A stretch of 64,000 nucleotides of DNA from Colwellia ponticola (GTDB lineage Bacteria; Pseudomonadota; Gammaproteobacteria; Enterobacterales; Alteromonadaceae): the NCBI RefSeq assembly GCF_005885605.1, contig NZ_SZVP01000001.1:248001-312000 (forward strand), given 5' to 3'. Below the pieces are notes generated by a model. That model saw nothing but the letters and a program-made list of their open reading frames with translations, was not told the DNA's origin and ran no database searches. Positions 55,021 to 64,000 of this stretch are shown piece after piece; position 1 is the stretch's first letter, and every line of letters starts with the position of its first letter. The position numbers and the translations under genes were made by a program.

Positions 55021-55875
55021 CTAGGTAGGTTGCGGTAAATAAGGGGCGATGGCTTTTCTACTGGCTTGAGTAAGTACTATTTGTTGCTCTTCAGGGCTGT
55101 TTTTGTAGCTGTCGATATGTAGACGACGTAGTAAGTAGTTCACTAAGGCTGCTCGTGTCGGTATGGTTTTTTTCCCTTGCTGCATTTGAAAGTCTTGCTC
55201 TATGATGCGTTTTTGTTGGTCACTAAACCTTGGGTCGGCTTGAATAACTACATCAACTATCGTATTCCATTTTTTATCTTGAACGGCGCTATGCGTGGCT
55301 TTTCCTTCAAAGGTTGCCACGCCATTGAAGCGCGATAAAGTAAAGTCTCGAAATTGCTGGTTCTTGTTGCAATAGGCGCGCACGTGCCAACGTAATCCGT
55401 CAAATATTAGGGCATGTGGCTGTATTATTCGGTCGAGATAATTAGGGCTAGAGAGTGAGATATAGCCAATATCTATTTGCAGCTGTTCTCTTATTGCTCT
55501 AAGAATAGGCCTAATTTGCAAGGGGTTAATATTGCGCAGCGGTGCTTCCACTTCGAACACGCAGTTTGAATGTGTCGTAAACTGAGAAGCAGAAATGGTT
55601 TCAGCAAGTGGCATTGCTGATAAGTACTGTGCAAAGCTATTAGACAATGCATTGTTAATAAAGACAGCATTAAAAGCTTGCGTGGCAATAAAAGCTTTTT
55701 GTGAGGCGTCGTATTGTAAATAGTGGGGGTATTGTTGGCGGTAATCTTTAAGTACTGCGCTAGCCGATTGTCTGGAAAGTTGAAATTTAGTAGCAACATG
55801 CGTTGCGTTTATTTGTCCTTCCCAACCTACAACGCTATTAATAAAGCTAAAACGCTCTGTAACTTCTTTTGACAT
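55021..55875 (-). CDS. WYL-domain transcriptional regulator
   Basis: This 284-residue protein has an N-terminal winged-helix DNA-binding region (about 1-60: INATHVATKFQLSRQSASAVL) and a WYL domain (about 130-200) in which HALIFDGLRWHVRAYC and FRDFTLSRF carry the conserved aromatic/basic ligand pocket. WYL regulators often sit beside CRISPR and other defence genes and respond to nucleic acid-type ligands. It lies upstream of cas1 on the same strand with the 13-bp repeats in between, so it may control the cas operon. Confidence 0.88.
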   Translation of the reverse strand: MSKEVTERFSFINSVVGWEGQINATHVATKFQLSRQSASAVLKDYRQQYPHYLQYDASQKAFIATQAFNAVFINNALSNSFAQYLSAMPLAETISASQFTTHSNCVFEVEAPLRNINPLQIRPILRAIREQLQIDIGYISLSSPNYLDRIIQPHALIFDGLRWHVRAYCNKNQQFRDFTLSRFNGVATFEGKATHSAVQDKKWNTIVDVVIQADPRFSDQQKRIIEQDFQMQQGKKTIPTRAALVNYLLRRLHIDSYKNSPEEQQIVLTQASRKAIAPYLPQPT

Positions 55876-56105
55876 ATCCTTGCTACTATAGCTATCAATT
55901 TTATAGCTGTACTTTCACACGAGGGTATAAAAAAAGCAATTGATATACATCATAAAAATATGATTATGCTCGTAGTTTATTTAAGCAACGTGGCTAAGCG
56001 GCTTTTCTTTTTAGCTTGTTTAGATAAGGTGAAATTAGTTTTGAAATATTTTATCAAGGGGGTTACTAAGAGGCATAACAGTAAGACCAATAGAGATAAT
56101 GAAAA

Positions 56106-56182
56106 TGGTGGGCCTTCCCAGACTTGAACTGGGGACCTGCCGATTATGAGTCGGATGCTCTAACCAACTGAGCTAAAGGCCC
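56106..56182 (-). tRNA. tRNA with CAU anticodon, probably tRNA-Ile2
   Basis: On the minus strand GGGCCTTTAGCTCAGTTGG begins a 77-nt cloverleaf including an encoded CCA. The acceptor stem GGGCCTT pairs with AAGGCCC, the D-loop has AGTTGGTTAGA, the anticodon loop is CTCATAA, and the T-arm has GTTCAAGTC. CAU could be methionine or lysidine-modified isoleucine. I favour Ile2 because the anticodon stem (CCGA-CTCATAA-TCGG) resembles ileX and because, from memory, E. coli ileX also lies close to rpoD. Confidence 0.93.
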
Positions 56183-56372
56183 ATTTTCACATTTGGCCTG
56201 ATGCGTTTATTAGATGAACTAATTGAATAAATAATTCGATGAACTAACAAAGCGCGTGCAGTATAAGCATTTTTTATTTTGTTGTCACCTAGTGAATTTT
56301 AAATAATGGTATTTTTTTTACTGAACGCTTATTTCTTAAACAAAACGGTACTTATTAGTACTCAGGTTAAGG

Positions 56373-57002
56373 TTAAAAGCGGTAGCTAACCCCAGCACTG
56401 ACTTCAGTTTGCAGCCAGATATTACTAGATATGTGTATTGCGCAATTACCACCGTCACAAAATATGGCACTATCAGAGTTAAAGAGTGTGCCGTATAAAC
56501 GACTATCCAATCTGAGGCTAACGCGTTCGCTTAGTGCAATTTTTGTTGCTAAGCCAATATTCGCTGAAAAGCGTGTTTCACTACTAAGTTGACTTGCTTG
56601 TGGCACAAGATGCGTTAAACCAAAACCGCCAGTAACAAAAAGTGGTATAGGGCCGTTTGACACAGGAACATTACCACCAAGGTGAGCATAGGTAATACTC
56701 AAGCCACTACCTGCACCTAAAGAGTTTCCTGATGCCGTAAAGTTGGTATTGTAGTGACTTATTAACAATTCAGCTTGCCTTTTTCTGTCATAAGACCAGG
56801 CTGTTAGTAAGCCGTAGCTAATTTTATCTTTTAAATCAATGCGGTAGTTATCTGGTTCCACAATAAAGTCAAAGTCGCCACCAAAACGGTAGCCAATTAA
56901 GGGGGTAATTTCAACATTGTGTGGCTGCTTTGCTATAGCGGGCATGGCTACCATGCTCAAAGCACAGCTAAGTGTTAAAGTACGTACTAAGTTAACGCGC
57001 AT
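56373..57002 (-). CDS. Outer-membrane beta-barrel protein, hypothetical
   Basis: This 209-residue protein has a signal peptide ending AIAKQ (about residue 24) and alternating beta strands: VEITPLIGYRFGGDFDF, YGLLTAWSYD, LFVTGGFGLTHL and a final SAGVSYRF with the C-terminal aromatic residue. It resembles small 8-stranded OmpX/OmpW/opacity-like barrels. No specific role can be assigned. Its start lies only about 20 bp beyond the rpoD terminator, with an AAGGAAAT ribosome site. Confidence 0.8.
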   Translation of the reverse strand: MRVNLVRTLTLSCALSMVAMPAIAKQPHNVEITPLIGYRFGGDFDFIVEPDNYRIDLKDKISYGLLTAWSYDRKRQAELLISHYNTNFTASGNSLGAGSGLSITYAHLGGNVPVSNGPIPLFVTGGFGLTHLVPQASQLSSETRFSANIGLATKIALSERVSLRLDSRLYGTLFNSDSAIFCDGGNCAIHISSNIWLQTEVSAGVSYRF

Positions 57003-57024
57003 TTAATTTCCTTATCATAAAAAC

Positions 57025-57061
57025 AAAAAGAGTAAGCTAGGATGACTAACTTACTCTTTTT
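57025..57061 (-). terminator. Terminator between rpoD and the OMP gene
   Basis: AAAAAGAGTAAG and CTTACTCTTTTT form a 12-bp stem around a 13-nt loop, with T-rich sequence on both sides. It ends rpoD transcription. Because the OMP start codon is only about 20 nt further on, the hairpin could also sit in the OMP leader. Confidence 0.85.
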
Positions 57062-57143
57062 TATGTCTATTTAAAATAGTATCTAACGATTACTTTACCT
57101 ATGACGTTAAATAAACTTTAAAACCGCGTTTAGCTGCTGCTTA

Positions 57144-59006
57144 TTACTCACCATCAAGGAAGCTTTTAAGTTGCTCTGAACGTGATGGGTGACGTAATTT
57201 ACGTAACGCTTTCGCTTCAATTTGACGAATACGTTCACGGGTAACGTCAAACTGTTTACCTACTTCTTCAAGGGTATGATCGGTATTCATGTCGATACCA
57301 AAGCGCATTCTAAGTACTTTAGCTTCGCGAGCGGTTAAGCCAGCAAGTACTTCATGAGTAGCCCCTTTAAGGTTCTCTGAGGTTGCAGAGTCAACAGGTA
57401 ATTCACCGCTACCGTCTTCAATAAAGTCACCTAGGTGCGAATCTTCATCATCACCAATAGGCGTTTCCATTGAAATTGGCTCTTTGGCTATTTTCAATAC
57501 TTTACGGATTTTGTCTTCAGGCATAACCATACGTTCGGCTAATTCTTCTGGCGTTGGTTCACGTCCCATTTCTTGTAACATTTGACGAGAAACACGGTTT
57601 AGTTTGTTAATCGTTTCAATCATATGTACCGGGATACGAATAGTACGCGCTTGGTCAGCAATAGAACGAGTGATTGCTTGGCGTATCCACCATGTTGCAT
57701 AAGTAGAGAATTTATAACCGCGACGGTATTCAAATTTGTCTACCGCTTTCATCAAACCGATATTACCTTCTTGAATTAAATCAAGGAACTGTAAACCACG
57801 GTTGGTGTATTTTTTCGCAATTGAGATAACTAAACGTAAGTTAGCTTCAACCATTTCTTTCTTCGCTCGACGGGCTTTAGCCTCACCGATAGACATACGA
57901 CGGTTAATGTCTTTAATGCCATGAATATTTAAATGGGTTTCTTCTTCAATTTGATTAAGTTTGTAGATACAGCGTTCAACATCATGCTCAACATCGCTAA
58001 GCTTAGCTGAATAAGGTTTACCTGCCGCTTGCTCTGCTTCAAACCATTCTTTTGAGGTTTCATTACCTGGGAATATTTTGATAAAGGTTGTTTTAGGCAT
58101 ACCAGCACCAACAACACAGTGCTTCATGATTAAACGCTCTTGCACGCGTAATCTGTCCATCATGCTACGCATGTTTTTAACTAATTTATCAAATAATTTC
58201 GGGATCAAGCGGAATTCTTTGAAGATTTCAGCAACAACATCAATAGCTTCTTGTGCATCTTTATGACCACGACCTTTAGCTTCTACGATTTTAGTTGCGT
58301 TTTCATGTGCTTCACGTAAAGCGAGGAATTTTTCACGAGCTAGTTCTGGATCTGGACCAGTATCTTCTTCTTCTTCGCTTTCGGTATCGGTTTCATTTTC
58401 ATCGTCTTCATCATCTGAGCTATCTTCATCATCTAATTCTTCTTTAGACAATTCACTACCAACATGCGTTGCCGCTGCTGGTACATCTTCATCTTCAGCA
58501 TCGGGATCTAAAAAGCCAATAATGATATCGGTTAAACGAACTTCTTCTGCTTCGAAGTTATCCCACATATCCAATAAGTAGTTTATTGCGGGCGGATATT
58601 CAGAAACGCTACGCTGAACTTCTTTGATACCTTCTTCTATACGTTTCGCAATGACGATTTCGCCTTTACGCGTAAGTAGTTCAACGGTACCCATTTCACG
58701 CATATACATGCGTACGGGATCGGTTGTGCGACCAATTTCGCTTTCTACTGTGGCAAGTGCTTGTGCGGCTGCTTCGGCTGCATCTTCATCAGTATTAGCT
58801 TCGCTCATCATCAAGGTGTCTTGATCGGGCGCATTTTCAAAGACTTGAATGCCCATATCATTAATCATACTAACGATATCTTCAACTTGATCAGAGTCGA
58901 TAATGTCTTGAGGAAGATGATCATTAACCTGCGCAAACGTTAAATAACCTTGTTCTTTACCTTTGGTTATTAGGTCTTTAAGTCTAGATTGAGGGGCTGA
59001 TTCCAT
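57144..59006 (-). CDS. rpoD: Primary sigma factor sigma-70
   Basis: This 620-residue protein has region 1.1 (about 1-80), region 1.2 with [21 protein letters not shown], a non-conserved linker with a very acidic stretch (about 190-225), region 2 ([40 protein letters not shown] as [14 protein letters not shown]), region 3 and region 4.2 ([19 protein letters not shown]). It ends LKSFLDGE. Length is normal. It is the last gene of the rpsU-yqeY-dnaG-rpoD block. Confidence 0.98.
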   Translation of the reverse strand: MESAPQSRLKDLITKGKEQGYLTFAQVNDHLPQDIIDSDQVEDIVSMINDMGIQVFENAPDQDTLMMSEANTDEDAAEAAAQALATVESEIGRTTDPVRMYMREMGTVELLTRKGEIVIAKRIEEGIKEVQRSVSEYPPAINYLLDMWDNFEAEEVRLTDIIIGFLDPDAEDEDVPAAATHVGSELSKEELDDEDSSDDEDDENETDTESEEEEDTGPDPELAREKFLALREAHENATKIVEAKGRGHKDAQEAIDVVAEIFKEFRLIPKLFDKLVKNMRSMMDRLRVQERLIMKHCVVGAGMPKTTFIKIFPGNETSKEWFEAEQAAGKPYSAKLSDVEHDVERCIYKLNQIEEETHLNIHGIKDINRRMSIGEAKARRAKKEMVEANLRLVISIAKKYTNRGLQFLDLIQEGNIGLMKAVDKFEYRRGYKFSTYATWWIRQAITRSIADQARTIRIPVHMIETINKLNRVSRQMLQEMGREPTPEELAERMVMPEDKIRKVLKIAKEPISMETPIGDDEDSHLGDFIEDGSGELPVDSATSENLKGATHEVLAGLTAREAKVLRMRFGIDMNTDHTLEEVGKQFDVTRERIRQIEAKALRKLRHPSRSEQLKSFLDGE

Positions 59007-59225
59007 TGACGAGTGTCCACCTATGTATTATAAATATGGGTTGTAAAATATGCGCTTAAAACATGAGTAAAAAACACTAGTAAAAGCTAATAAATGACGC
59101 AATAAAGCGGCAAATTATAGCGAATTTTCAACTTAGTTACCAGCAAATATACTGCCTTAATCGCTTGTTAACATTTATACCTGCTAATTTTGCAGATACC
59201 GACTCAGTATAGTTAAAATTAGCGA

Positions 59226-60983
59226 TTAAGCATTGAGTATTGCTTGTAATTCTAACTTTTCTTCTGCCGTCATTTGTCCTGCGCGTGCTTTTTGCAATAA
59301 CACTTCTGCGCGTTGCTCAACAAAATTGTTTAATAACTTTTCAATACTATCAAGAAACACGTCCGTTGCGGCTTCAGCTTCAACATGGTGTTGCCAACAC
59401 ATTAATTTTGCTAATTGAGCGCCTTGCTCTGTACCACGAAAGTATTCAAGTAGTTGTGGTGATTTAATGCTGGGGTTTTGCTGACAAACAGCTAACACCT
59501 GCATTAATAGCGCTATACCTGGCACTGTTAAGGGCTGCAGTACATTAATATCACCTAAACTATTAGCTATATGGGGATGTTCTAATAATAAAGCAAGGGC
59601 TAATCTTACCGGTGTTACTTTTGTACTAACTTTAACACGTGTTTTAACTACTTCACCTTGTAAACTTTTAGTAAACTTACTGAGAAATTGTTCACTACCT
59701 GTACCAAAATTATTGGCAATTTCATTGAGTATGGCATCTTTTAAAATACTGGCAGGTAGTTTAGATAAGTACGGCTGGAATGACTCAACTAGCGCAGCTC
59801 GCCCTTCAAGGGATGTCATATCGACTCTTTGCATAAGTTGTTCAAACAAGAATTTAGATAATGGCATGGCATTATCAAGCATACTTTCAAAAGTAAGTTG
59901 TCCTTGGCTTTGTACTAATGAGTCAGGGTCTTCACCATCAGGTAAAAAAACAAACTTTAATGAAAAGCCATCTCGAATAAGTGGTAAGGCGTTTTCCATT
60001 GCACGCCACGCGGCTTCGCGCCCTGCTCTGTCACCATCGTAACAACAAATAACTTCTGGCACAGTTCTAAATAAGGTTTGTAACTGCTCGAACGTTGTTG
60101 CTGTGCCTAATGAGGCAACGGCGTAATTAACACCATGTTGTGCTAACGCGACAACATCCATGTAACCTTCAACAACAATGAGCCTTGTTAGTTGTTTATT
60201 TGCTTGTTTGGCTTCATACAAACCATACAGTTCTTGGCCTTTATGATAAACGCGGGTTTCTGGCGAGTTTAAGTACTTAGGTTTTTCATCGCCTAAAACA
60301 CGACCGCCAAAACCAATAACACGGCCACGTTTATCGCTAATAGGAAACATGATACGACCACGAAAACGATCATAAGGTCGATTTTTATCACCAGCAATCG
60401 CCATGCCTAAGTCAATTAATTGCTGGTTAGCTTGGCCATTACGTGAAAAAGTACTCATCATACCGTCCCAAGCATCGCTGATATAACCAATACCAAAACG
60501 CTTTACCACTTCGCCACTTAAACCTCTGCCTTTTAAGTAGCTAATGGCTTTTTCTTTGTCACTTGCCACTTTTAATTGTTGCTGGAAGAAGCGGCTAATT
60601 TGCGCCATTAATTCATAGTCGTCTTGTTTTTGCTGATAGACTTTTTGTTGACGGCGTTGCTCTTCTGGACTGGCGGTGTTCTCTTCTCGGATAACTTCAA
60701 CACCACAATATGAAGCAAGCTCTTCAACGGCATCAACAAAGTCGAGGCGGTCAAATTCCATCAAAAAGGAAATGGCATTACCGTGTTCACCACAGCCAAA
60801 ACAGTGATAAAACTGTTTGTCTTGGCTCACTGTAAACGAGGGAGATTTTTCATTATGAAATGGGCAACAAGCTTGGTGGTTTTTACCTGCTTTTTTTAAG
60901 GGAACTCGGCTATCAACCAAATCAACAATATCTACTCGGTTGAGTAAGTCATCAATAAATTGTCGAGAAATGCGTCCAGCCAT
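59226..60983 (-). CDS. dnaG: DNA primase
   Basis: The ATG at 60983 (MAGRISRQFIDDLLNRVDIV) gives 585 residues; 17 upstream codons are unconserved. The N-terminal zinc-binding domain has CCPFHNEKSPSF and CFGCGEHGN. The core contains the TOPRIM motif VVEGYMDVVALAQ and DGDRAGREAA; a helicase-binding C-terminal domain follows. It makes RNA primers for replication. Confidence 0.97.
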   Translation of the reverse strand: MAGRISRQFIDDLLNRVDIVDLVDSRVPLKKAGKNHQACCPFHNEKSPSFTVSQDKQFYHCFGCGEHGNAISFLMEFDRLDFVDAVEELASYCGVEVIREENTASPEEQRRQQKVYQQKQDDYELMAQISRFFQQQLKVASDKEKAISYLKGRGLSGEVVKRFGIGYISDAWDGMMSTFSRNGQANQQLIDLGMAIAGDKNRPYDRFRGRIMFPISDKRGRVIGFGGRVLGDEKPKYLNSPETRVYHKGQELYGLYEAKQANKQLTRLIVVEGYMDVVALAQHGVNYAVASLGTATTFEQLQTLFRTVPEVICCYDGDRAGREAAWRAMENALPLIRDGFSLKFVFLPDGEDPDSLVQSQGQLTFESMLDNAMPLSKFLFEQLMQRVDMTSLEGRAALVESFQPYLSKLPASILKDAILNEIANNFGTGSEQFLSKFTKSLQGEVVKTRVKVSTKVTPVRLALALLLEHPHIANSLGDINVLQPLTVPGIALLMQVLAVCQQNPSIKSPQLLEYFRGTEQGAQLAKLMCWQHHVEAEAATDVFLDSIEKLLNNFVEQRAEVLLQKARAGQMTAEEKLELQAILNA

Positions 60984-61133
60984 AATAGTAAGGGTCACCG
61001 ATAAAGGAAAATACAACGCGATTATTCTACACAATCTCGGTAGAGAAATCAGTAGTTGCTGATATTAGCTACAACAACATAATAAAATAATGAATACTAA
61101 TCGGGCTAATTGCTAAGACAAAATACAGGGACA

Positions 61134-61169
61134 AAAAAACCGTAATAACTAAAGCCATTACGGTTTTTT
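61134..61169 (-). terminator. Bidirectional-type terminator after yqeY
   Basis: AAAAACCGTAAT and ATTACGGTTTTT form a 12-bp stem with a 10-nt loop, flanked by A- and T-runs. It lies 47 bp after the yqeY stop and upstream of dnaG, so dnaG probably has its own promoter. Confidence 0.88.
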
Positions 61170-61215
61170 ATATATTTTATTATGTATTAATTGTAGTGTT
61201 CGCAAACTGCGTAAA

Positions 61216-61665
61216 CTATAAAGCCTGTAGCCTTGCTCTTACTTGACCGCTTACTGCGCCCATGTCAGCTTTACCTTGCATTACAGGTTTTAATAGCGCC
61301 ATTACTTTACCCATATCAGCCATTGAGGCTGCTTCAGATTCTATAATCGCGTTATTTATTAATGCATTAATTTCTTCTGCGTTAAGCGGCTCTGGCATAA
61401 AAAATTCTAACGCCGTTATTTCAGCGGCCTCTTTTTCTGCCAATTCATCACGACCGCCTTCAGTAAACATTTTAATTGACTCTTTACGTTGTTTAACCAT
61501 TTTGGTCAATATCGCGGTAATGTTGTCATCTGTTGCTTCGGTGTTGTGATCAATTTCTGCTTGCTTAACAGCAGAAATTGCCATGCGAATAACGCCAAGA
61601 CGTAACTTGTCTTTGGCTCGCATAGCAATTTTCATTTCATCGTTGAGTTGACTTAGAAGTGACAT
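61216..61665 (-). CDS. yqeY: YqeY/GatB-domain protein
   Basis: This 149-residue protein starts MSLLSQLNDEMKIAMRAKDK and contains KLRLGVIRMAISAVKQAEID, KQRKESIKMF and ADMGAVSGQVRARLQ, matching the YqeY family related to the tail of GatB. A role in tRNA-dependent amidation has been suggested but is not established. It is a usual neighbour of rpsU and dnaG. Confidence 0.95.
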   Translation of the reverse strand: MSLLSQLNDEMKIAMRAKDKLRLGVIRMAISAVKQAEIDHNTEATDDNITAILTKMVKQRKESIKMFTEGGRDELAEKEAAEITALEFFMPEPLNAEEINALINNAIIESEAASMADMGKVMALLKPVMQGKADMGAVSGQVRARLQAL

Positions 61666-61701
61666 TTTCTCTCCATAATAGGCAAGCTCTTAGAAATTTG
61701 C

Positions 61702-61849
61702 ATACCCGTTCTACTTGAATAGGCTGGTTTAGAAATACCTTCTACTGCGTGATTGATGTAGATGAGGGCTAGCCTTTTCACAATCAATGCCTGCTTATAA
61801 GGCGTTTCTAACTTCAGCTGAATTTTATATCTTCAAATGGAGCGGGTAT
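61702..61849. repeat. 148-bp nested palindromic intergenic element (MITE-like)
   Basis: The ends ATACCCGTTCTACTTGAA (61702-61719) and TTCAAATGGAGCGGGTAT (61832-61849) are imperfect inverted repeats. Inside are TTAGAAATACCTT / AAGGCGTTTCTAA (61729-61741 and 61799-61811) and a central GATTGATG / CAATCAAT pair. The whole fills the yqeY-rpsU gap and encodes nothing. The shape fits a small non-autonomous element or long REP-type palindrome. I see no second copy in this window. Confidence 0.75.
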
Positions 61850-61864
61850 TTACTAAGGAATATC

Positions 61865-62080
61865 TTAGTACATGCGAACGCGACGAGCGTTCTCGCGAGA
61901 AACTTTTTTAGCAGCACGTTTAACAGCAGCTGCTTTTTTACGTTTACGTTCCCAAGTTGGTTTTTCATAACATTCGCGACGACGAACTTCTGAAAGGATT
62001 CCTGCTTTTTCACATGAACGTTTAAAACGACGTAATGCAACGTCAAATGGTTCGTTTTCTCTTACTTTAATTACTGGCAT
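61865..62080 (-). CDS. rpsU: 30S ribosomal protein S21
   Basis: This 71-residue, very basic protein ([20 protein letters not shown] ... [10 protein letters not shown]) is S21, which helps base-pairing of the Shine-Dalgarno region in initiation. Length and sequence are typical of gammaproteobacteria. It heads the macromolecular synthesis block, divergent from tsaD as in related genomes. Confidence 0.98.
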   Translation of the reverse strand: MPVIKVRENEPFDVALRRFKRSCEKAGILSEVRRRECYEKPTWERKRKKAAAVKRAAKKVSRENARRVRMY

Positions 62081-62690
62081 GTACTTTATTACCTTAGGGT
62101 ATCTATATAAATCGGTGATGGATTTCTACTAAACAGACACTAGATTCGACACTATCATCATAGCTAACATAAGTTGAGCTATATTGATTTTATCGATACT
62201 TGCGTAATGTTTGCTTCATCTACACCCGCTCTATCAAAAAAAATTGGTGACATATTCTACTACTAAGTGTTCGCTAATGTAAAGTGTTATAAGAATCTTA
62301 TTAAATGAATACCGTAAGTAATCTAAACTCGACTTAATAACCCCTTATTTAGAAGCTACTTTTACTGACTTTAGCGTTTAATACACGTGCAATAGACTCG
62401 CTATTGACGCGTGTATTTGCCTTGAATTAAGCAAAACTATCACGTGAGATAGTAAAACAAAAACATAAGCGACATATTTCAACACATAAGAGTATTTTTA
62501 AACCAAGTTCAGATTAAATAGGCTGGTGTCTGCTTAGTAAACACAGTAAAATCACCAAATTAATGGGCTTTTATTGTTGCTACTTATGCTGTGATTTATT
62601 TCGATAAGTCATGTTGGTCGTATTTCTAATTTTTTAGTCTTCTTTTACGCTTTATTAAGCGTTTTTTGCATTACTTTTGAGAGTATATTT
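62081..62690. promoter_or_regulatory. Divergent rpsU-tsaD intergenic region
   Basis: This 610-bp gap holds the promoters of rpsU and tsaD. I see an imperfect hairpin at 62381-62416 (ATACACGTGCAATAG / CTATTGACGCGTGTAT, loop ACTCG) and a terminator-like hairpin at 62647-62667. The rest is AT-rich with no ORF or RNA gene that I can support. Confidence 0.55.
62647..62667 (+). terminator. Terminator-like hairpin 25 bp upstream of tsaD
   Basis: ACGCTT-TATT-AAGCGT followed by TTTTTT has the shape of a short intrinsic terminator on the plus strand, and ends 23 bp before the tsaD ATG. It could end an upstream transcript or act as an attenuator of tsaD. Confidence 0.55.
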
Positions 62691-63746
62691 ATGCGTATTT
62701 TGGGTATTGAAACTTCTTGTGATGAAACTGGCATCGCCATTTATGATGACGGTCAAGGCGACAGCCCTGAAGGTATACTCGCGCATCGTTTATATAGTCA
62801 AATCGCGGTTCATGCTGATTACGGTGGCGTAGTACCTGAACTTGCTTCAAGAGATCATGTCCGTAAAACTATTCCTTTAATTAAAGAAGTGTTGGCTGAT
62901 GCTAACCTAACGCCACAAGATTTAGATGGTGTTGCTTATACTGCTGGCCCGGGTTTAGTGGGCGCGCTTTTAGTCGGCTGCTCTATTGGCCGCAGCTTGG
63001 CGTATGGCTGGGATTTACCTGCAGTGCCTGTGCATCATATGGAAGGTCATTTATTAGCACCTATGCTAGAAGATGATGTGCCTGAATTTCCGTTTGTGGC
63101 ATTGTTAGTGTCTGGTGGTCATACCATGCTAGTGCGTGTTGACGCTATTGGCGAATACAAGCTACTAGGCGAGTCAGTTGATGATGCAGCCGGTGAAGCC
63201 TTTGATAAAACAGCAAAACTACTAGGCTTAGATTACCCTGGCGGTCCGGCATTATCTAAAATGGCACAAAGCGGCGTAGTAGGACGCTTTAAATTACCAC
63301 GCCCGATGACAGACAGACCCGGTTTAGATTTCAGTTTTAGTGGTTTAAAAACGGCGGCAGGTACGTTAGTGCGTAAAGAATGCCAAGACTTAAGCGAAGC
63401 TGAATTGACACAAACCCATGCAGATATTGCCAACGCTTTTCAAAAAGCGGTCGTTGATACTTTAGCAATAAAATGTAAACGTGCTTTGCAGCAAGAAAAG
63501 CTGAATCGATTAGTTATTGCCGGTGGCGTAAGCGCCAACACTGCTCTACGCGAGCAATTAGCAGTAACCACTAAAAAACTAGGTGGCAGTGTTTTTTATC
63601 CTCGCCCTGAATTTTGTACTGATAACGGCGCTATGATTGCTTATGCGGGTATGCAACGTTTAAAAGCGGGTACTCATGCTGATTTAACCTTTAAAGCGAA
63701 CCCTCGCTGGGCATTAGACTCACTTCCTTCGGTAACAAAAGCCTAA
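62691..63746 (+). CDS. tsaD: tRNA N6-threonylcarbamoyladenosine transferase
   Basis: This 351-residue enzyme starts [20 protein letters not shown] and contains the metal-binding HHMEGHL motif (about 109-116), [24 protein letters not shown] and the C-terminal [12 protein letters not shown]. It transfers threonylcarbamoyl to A37 of ANN-decoding tRNAs, with TsaB and TsaE. Length is normal. Confidence 0.98.
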   Translation: MRILGIETSCDETGIAIYDDGQGDSPEGILAHRLYSQIAVHADYGGVVPELASRDHVRKTIPLIKEVLADANLTPQDLDGVAYTAGPGLVGALLVGCSIGRSLAYGWDLPAVPVHHMEGHLLAPMLEDDVPEFPFVALLVSGGHTMLVRVDAIGEYKLLGESVDDAAGEAFDKTAKLLGLDYPGGPALSKMAQSGVVGRFKLPRPMTDRPGLDFSFSGLKTAAGTLVRKECQDLSEAELTQTHADIANAFQKAVVDTLAIKCKRALQQEKLNRLVIAGGVSANTALREQLAVTTKKLGGSVFYPRPEFCTDNGAMIAYAGMQRLKAGTHADLTFKANPRWALDSLPSVTKA

Positions 63747-63759
63747 TAATTTAGTTAAC

Positions 63760-63775
63760 GCCGTTTACTAACGGC
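63760..63775. terminator. Hairpin between tsaD and plsY
   Basis: GCCGTT-TACT-AACGGC lies between the two convergent genes, 14 bp past the tsaD stop. It probably serves both directions; T-tracts are poor. Confidence 0.5.
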
Positions 63776-63779
63776 CTAG

Positions 63780-64000
63780 CTAAATTTTATGATTAATTTT
63801 ACTTTCAGTGCCTTTAAGTAGGCGCTTAATATTATCTCGATGGCGAAGTATGATTAAACCGCTAAGCATTATCGTTGGGTAAACATAAAGCGGTTTTAAT
63901 AAGTAAACATACCATGGTGCCATCGACACTGTAATAATAGCCGCCAAGCTAGAGTACTTACTTACTTTCACCACCAATAACCAAGTCAAAATTAACAAGC
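63780..64000 (-). CDS. plsY: Glycerol-3-phosphate acyltransferase PlsY (partial, 5' end cut by window edge)
   Basis: The frame runs from the right window edge to a TAG at 63780 and encodes the last 73 codons of a membrane protein. Its LTWLLVVKVSKYSSLAAII, then LSGLIILRHRDNIKRLLKGT ending ESKINHKI, is the C-terminus of PlsY, which uses acyl-phosphate to start phospholipid synthesis. Convergent tsaD-plsY order is common in gammaproteobacteria. Confidence 0.9.
   Translation of the reverse strand, partial: LLILTWLLVVKVSKYSSLAAIITVSMAPWYVYLLKPLYVYPTIMLSGLIILRHRDNIKRLLKGTESKINHKI

Noticed and set aside
56106..56182. Calling this tRNA elongator methionine.
   Set aside because: The CAU anticodon alone does not decide. 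The anticodon stem and the rpoD neighbourhood favour Ile2, though Met is not excluded.

Overview
The window comes from a low-GC, marine-type gammaproteobacterium of the order Alteromonadales, most likely Colwellia or a close relative. This placement is my inference from protein style, TonB-dependent receptors, the rpsU-yqeY-dnaG-rpoD block and the type I-F CRISPR system. No rRNA gene is present to settle it.

Layout. 1-3.6 kb: a truncated urea transporter, a YtoQ-family protein and the uracil salvage pair upp-uraA. 3.7-29.7 kb: a very large PQQ-alcohol dehydrogenase regulon. It holds an ErbR/AgmR-like response regulator, a porin, an SsuABC-like ABC importer with its own TonB receptor, a second TonB receptor, a Lut/Ped-type ABC module (binding protein, beta-propeller, ATPase, permease), cytochrome c550 PedF, a PedG-type binding protein, the quinoprotein dehydrogenase, an ExaC-like aldehyde dehydrogenase, a NosR-like flavo/iron-sulfur membrane protein, a FIST sensor plus hybrid histidine kinase, and another small cytochrome c. 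29.7-32.8 kb: a cueR-copA copper cassette placed between a pqqF-like gene and a decayed copy of that gene's tail. 32.9-37.8 kb: pqqF-like, pqqE, D, C, B and the tiny pqqA. 38-41.2 kb: proline iminopeptidase, a PQQ-dependent aldose dehydrogenase and a TauE/SafE exporter. 41.4-43.5 kb: mesX-mesD, a folate-independent methionine synthase pair. 43.6-55.9 kb: yggL, a 34-repeat type I-F CRISPR array, cas6f-csy3-csy2-csy1-cas2/3-cas1 and a WYL regulator. 56-64 kb: a CAU tRNA (probably Ile2), an outer membrane protein, rpoD, dnaG, yqeY, rpsU, tsaD and a truncated plsY.

How the genes fit together. The pqq operon makes the cofactor. The dehydrogenase at 19.1 kb carries an extra aspartate two residues after the catalytic one (W-D-F-D), which marks lanthanide-dependent PQQ dehydrogenases. 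No calcium-type homologue of it lies in this window. The two TonB receptors have strongly acidic predicted loops, and the Lut-like ABC module lies between them and the dehydrogenase, so rare-earth import coupled to alcohol oxidation is a reasonable reading. ErbR and the FIST/kinase pair would switch the regulon.

The strongest unusual signals are: (1) a 79-codon ORF made almost entirely of six 33-bp tandem repeats, joined by overlaps to both cas1 and cas2/3; (2) the lanthanide-type regulon with a NosR-like protein; (3) the copper cassette flanked by direct repeats of the pqqF tail; (4) a nested palindromic, MITE-like element between yqeY and rpsU.
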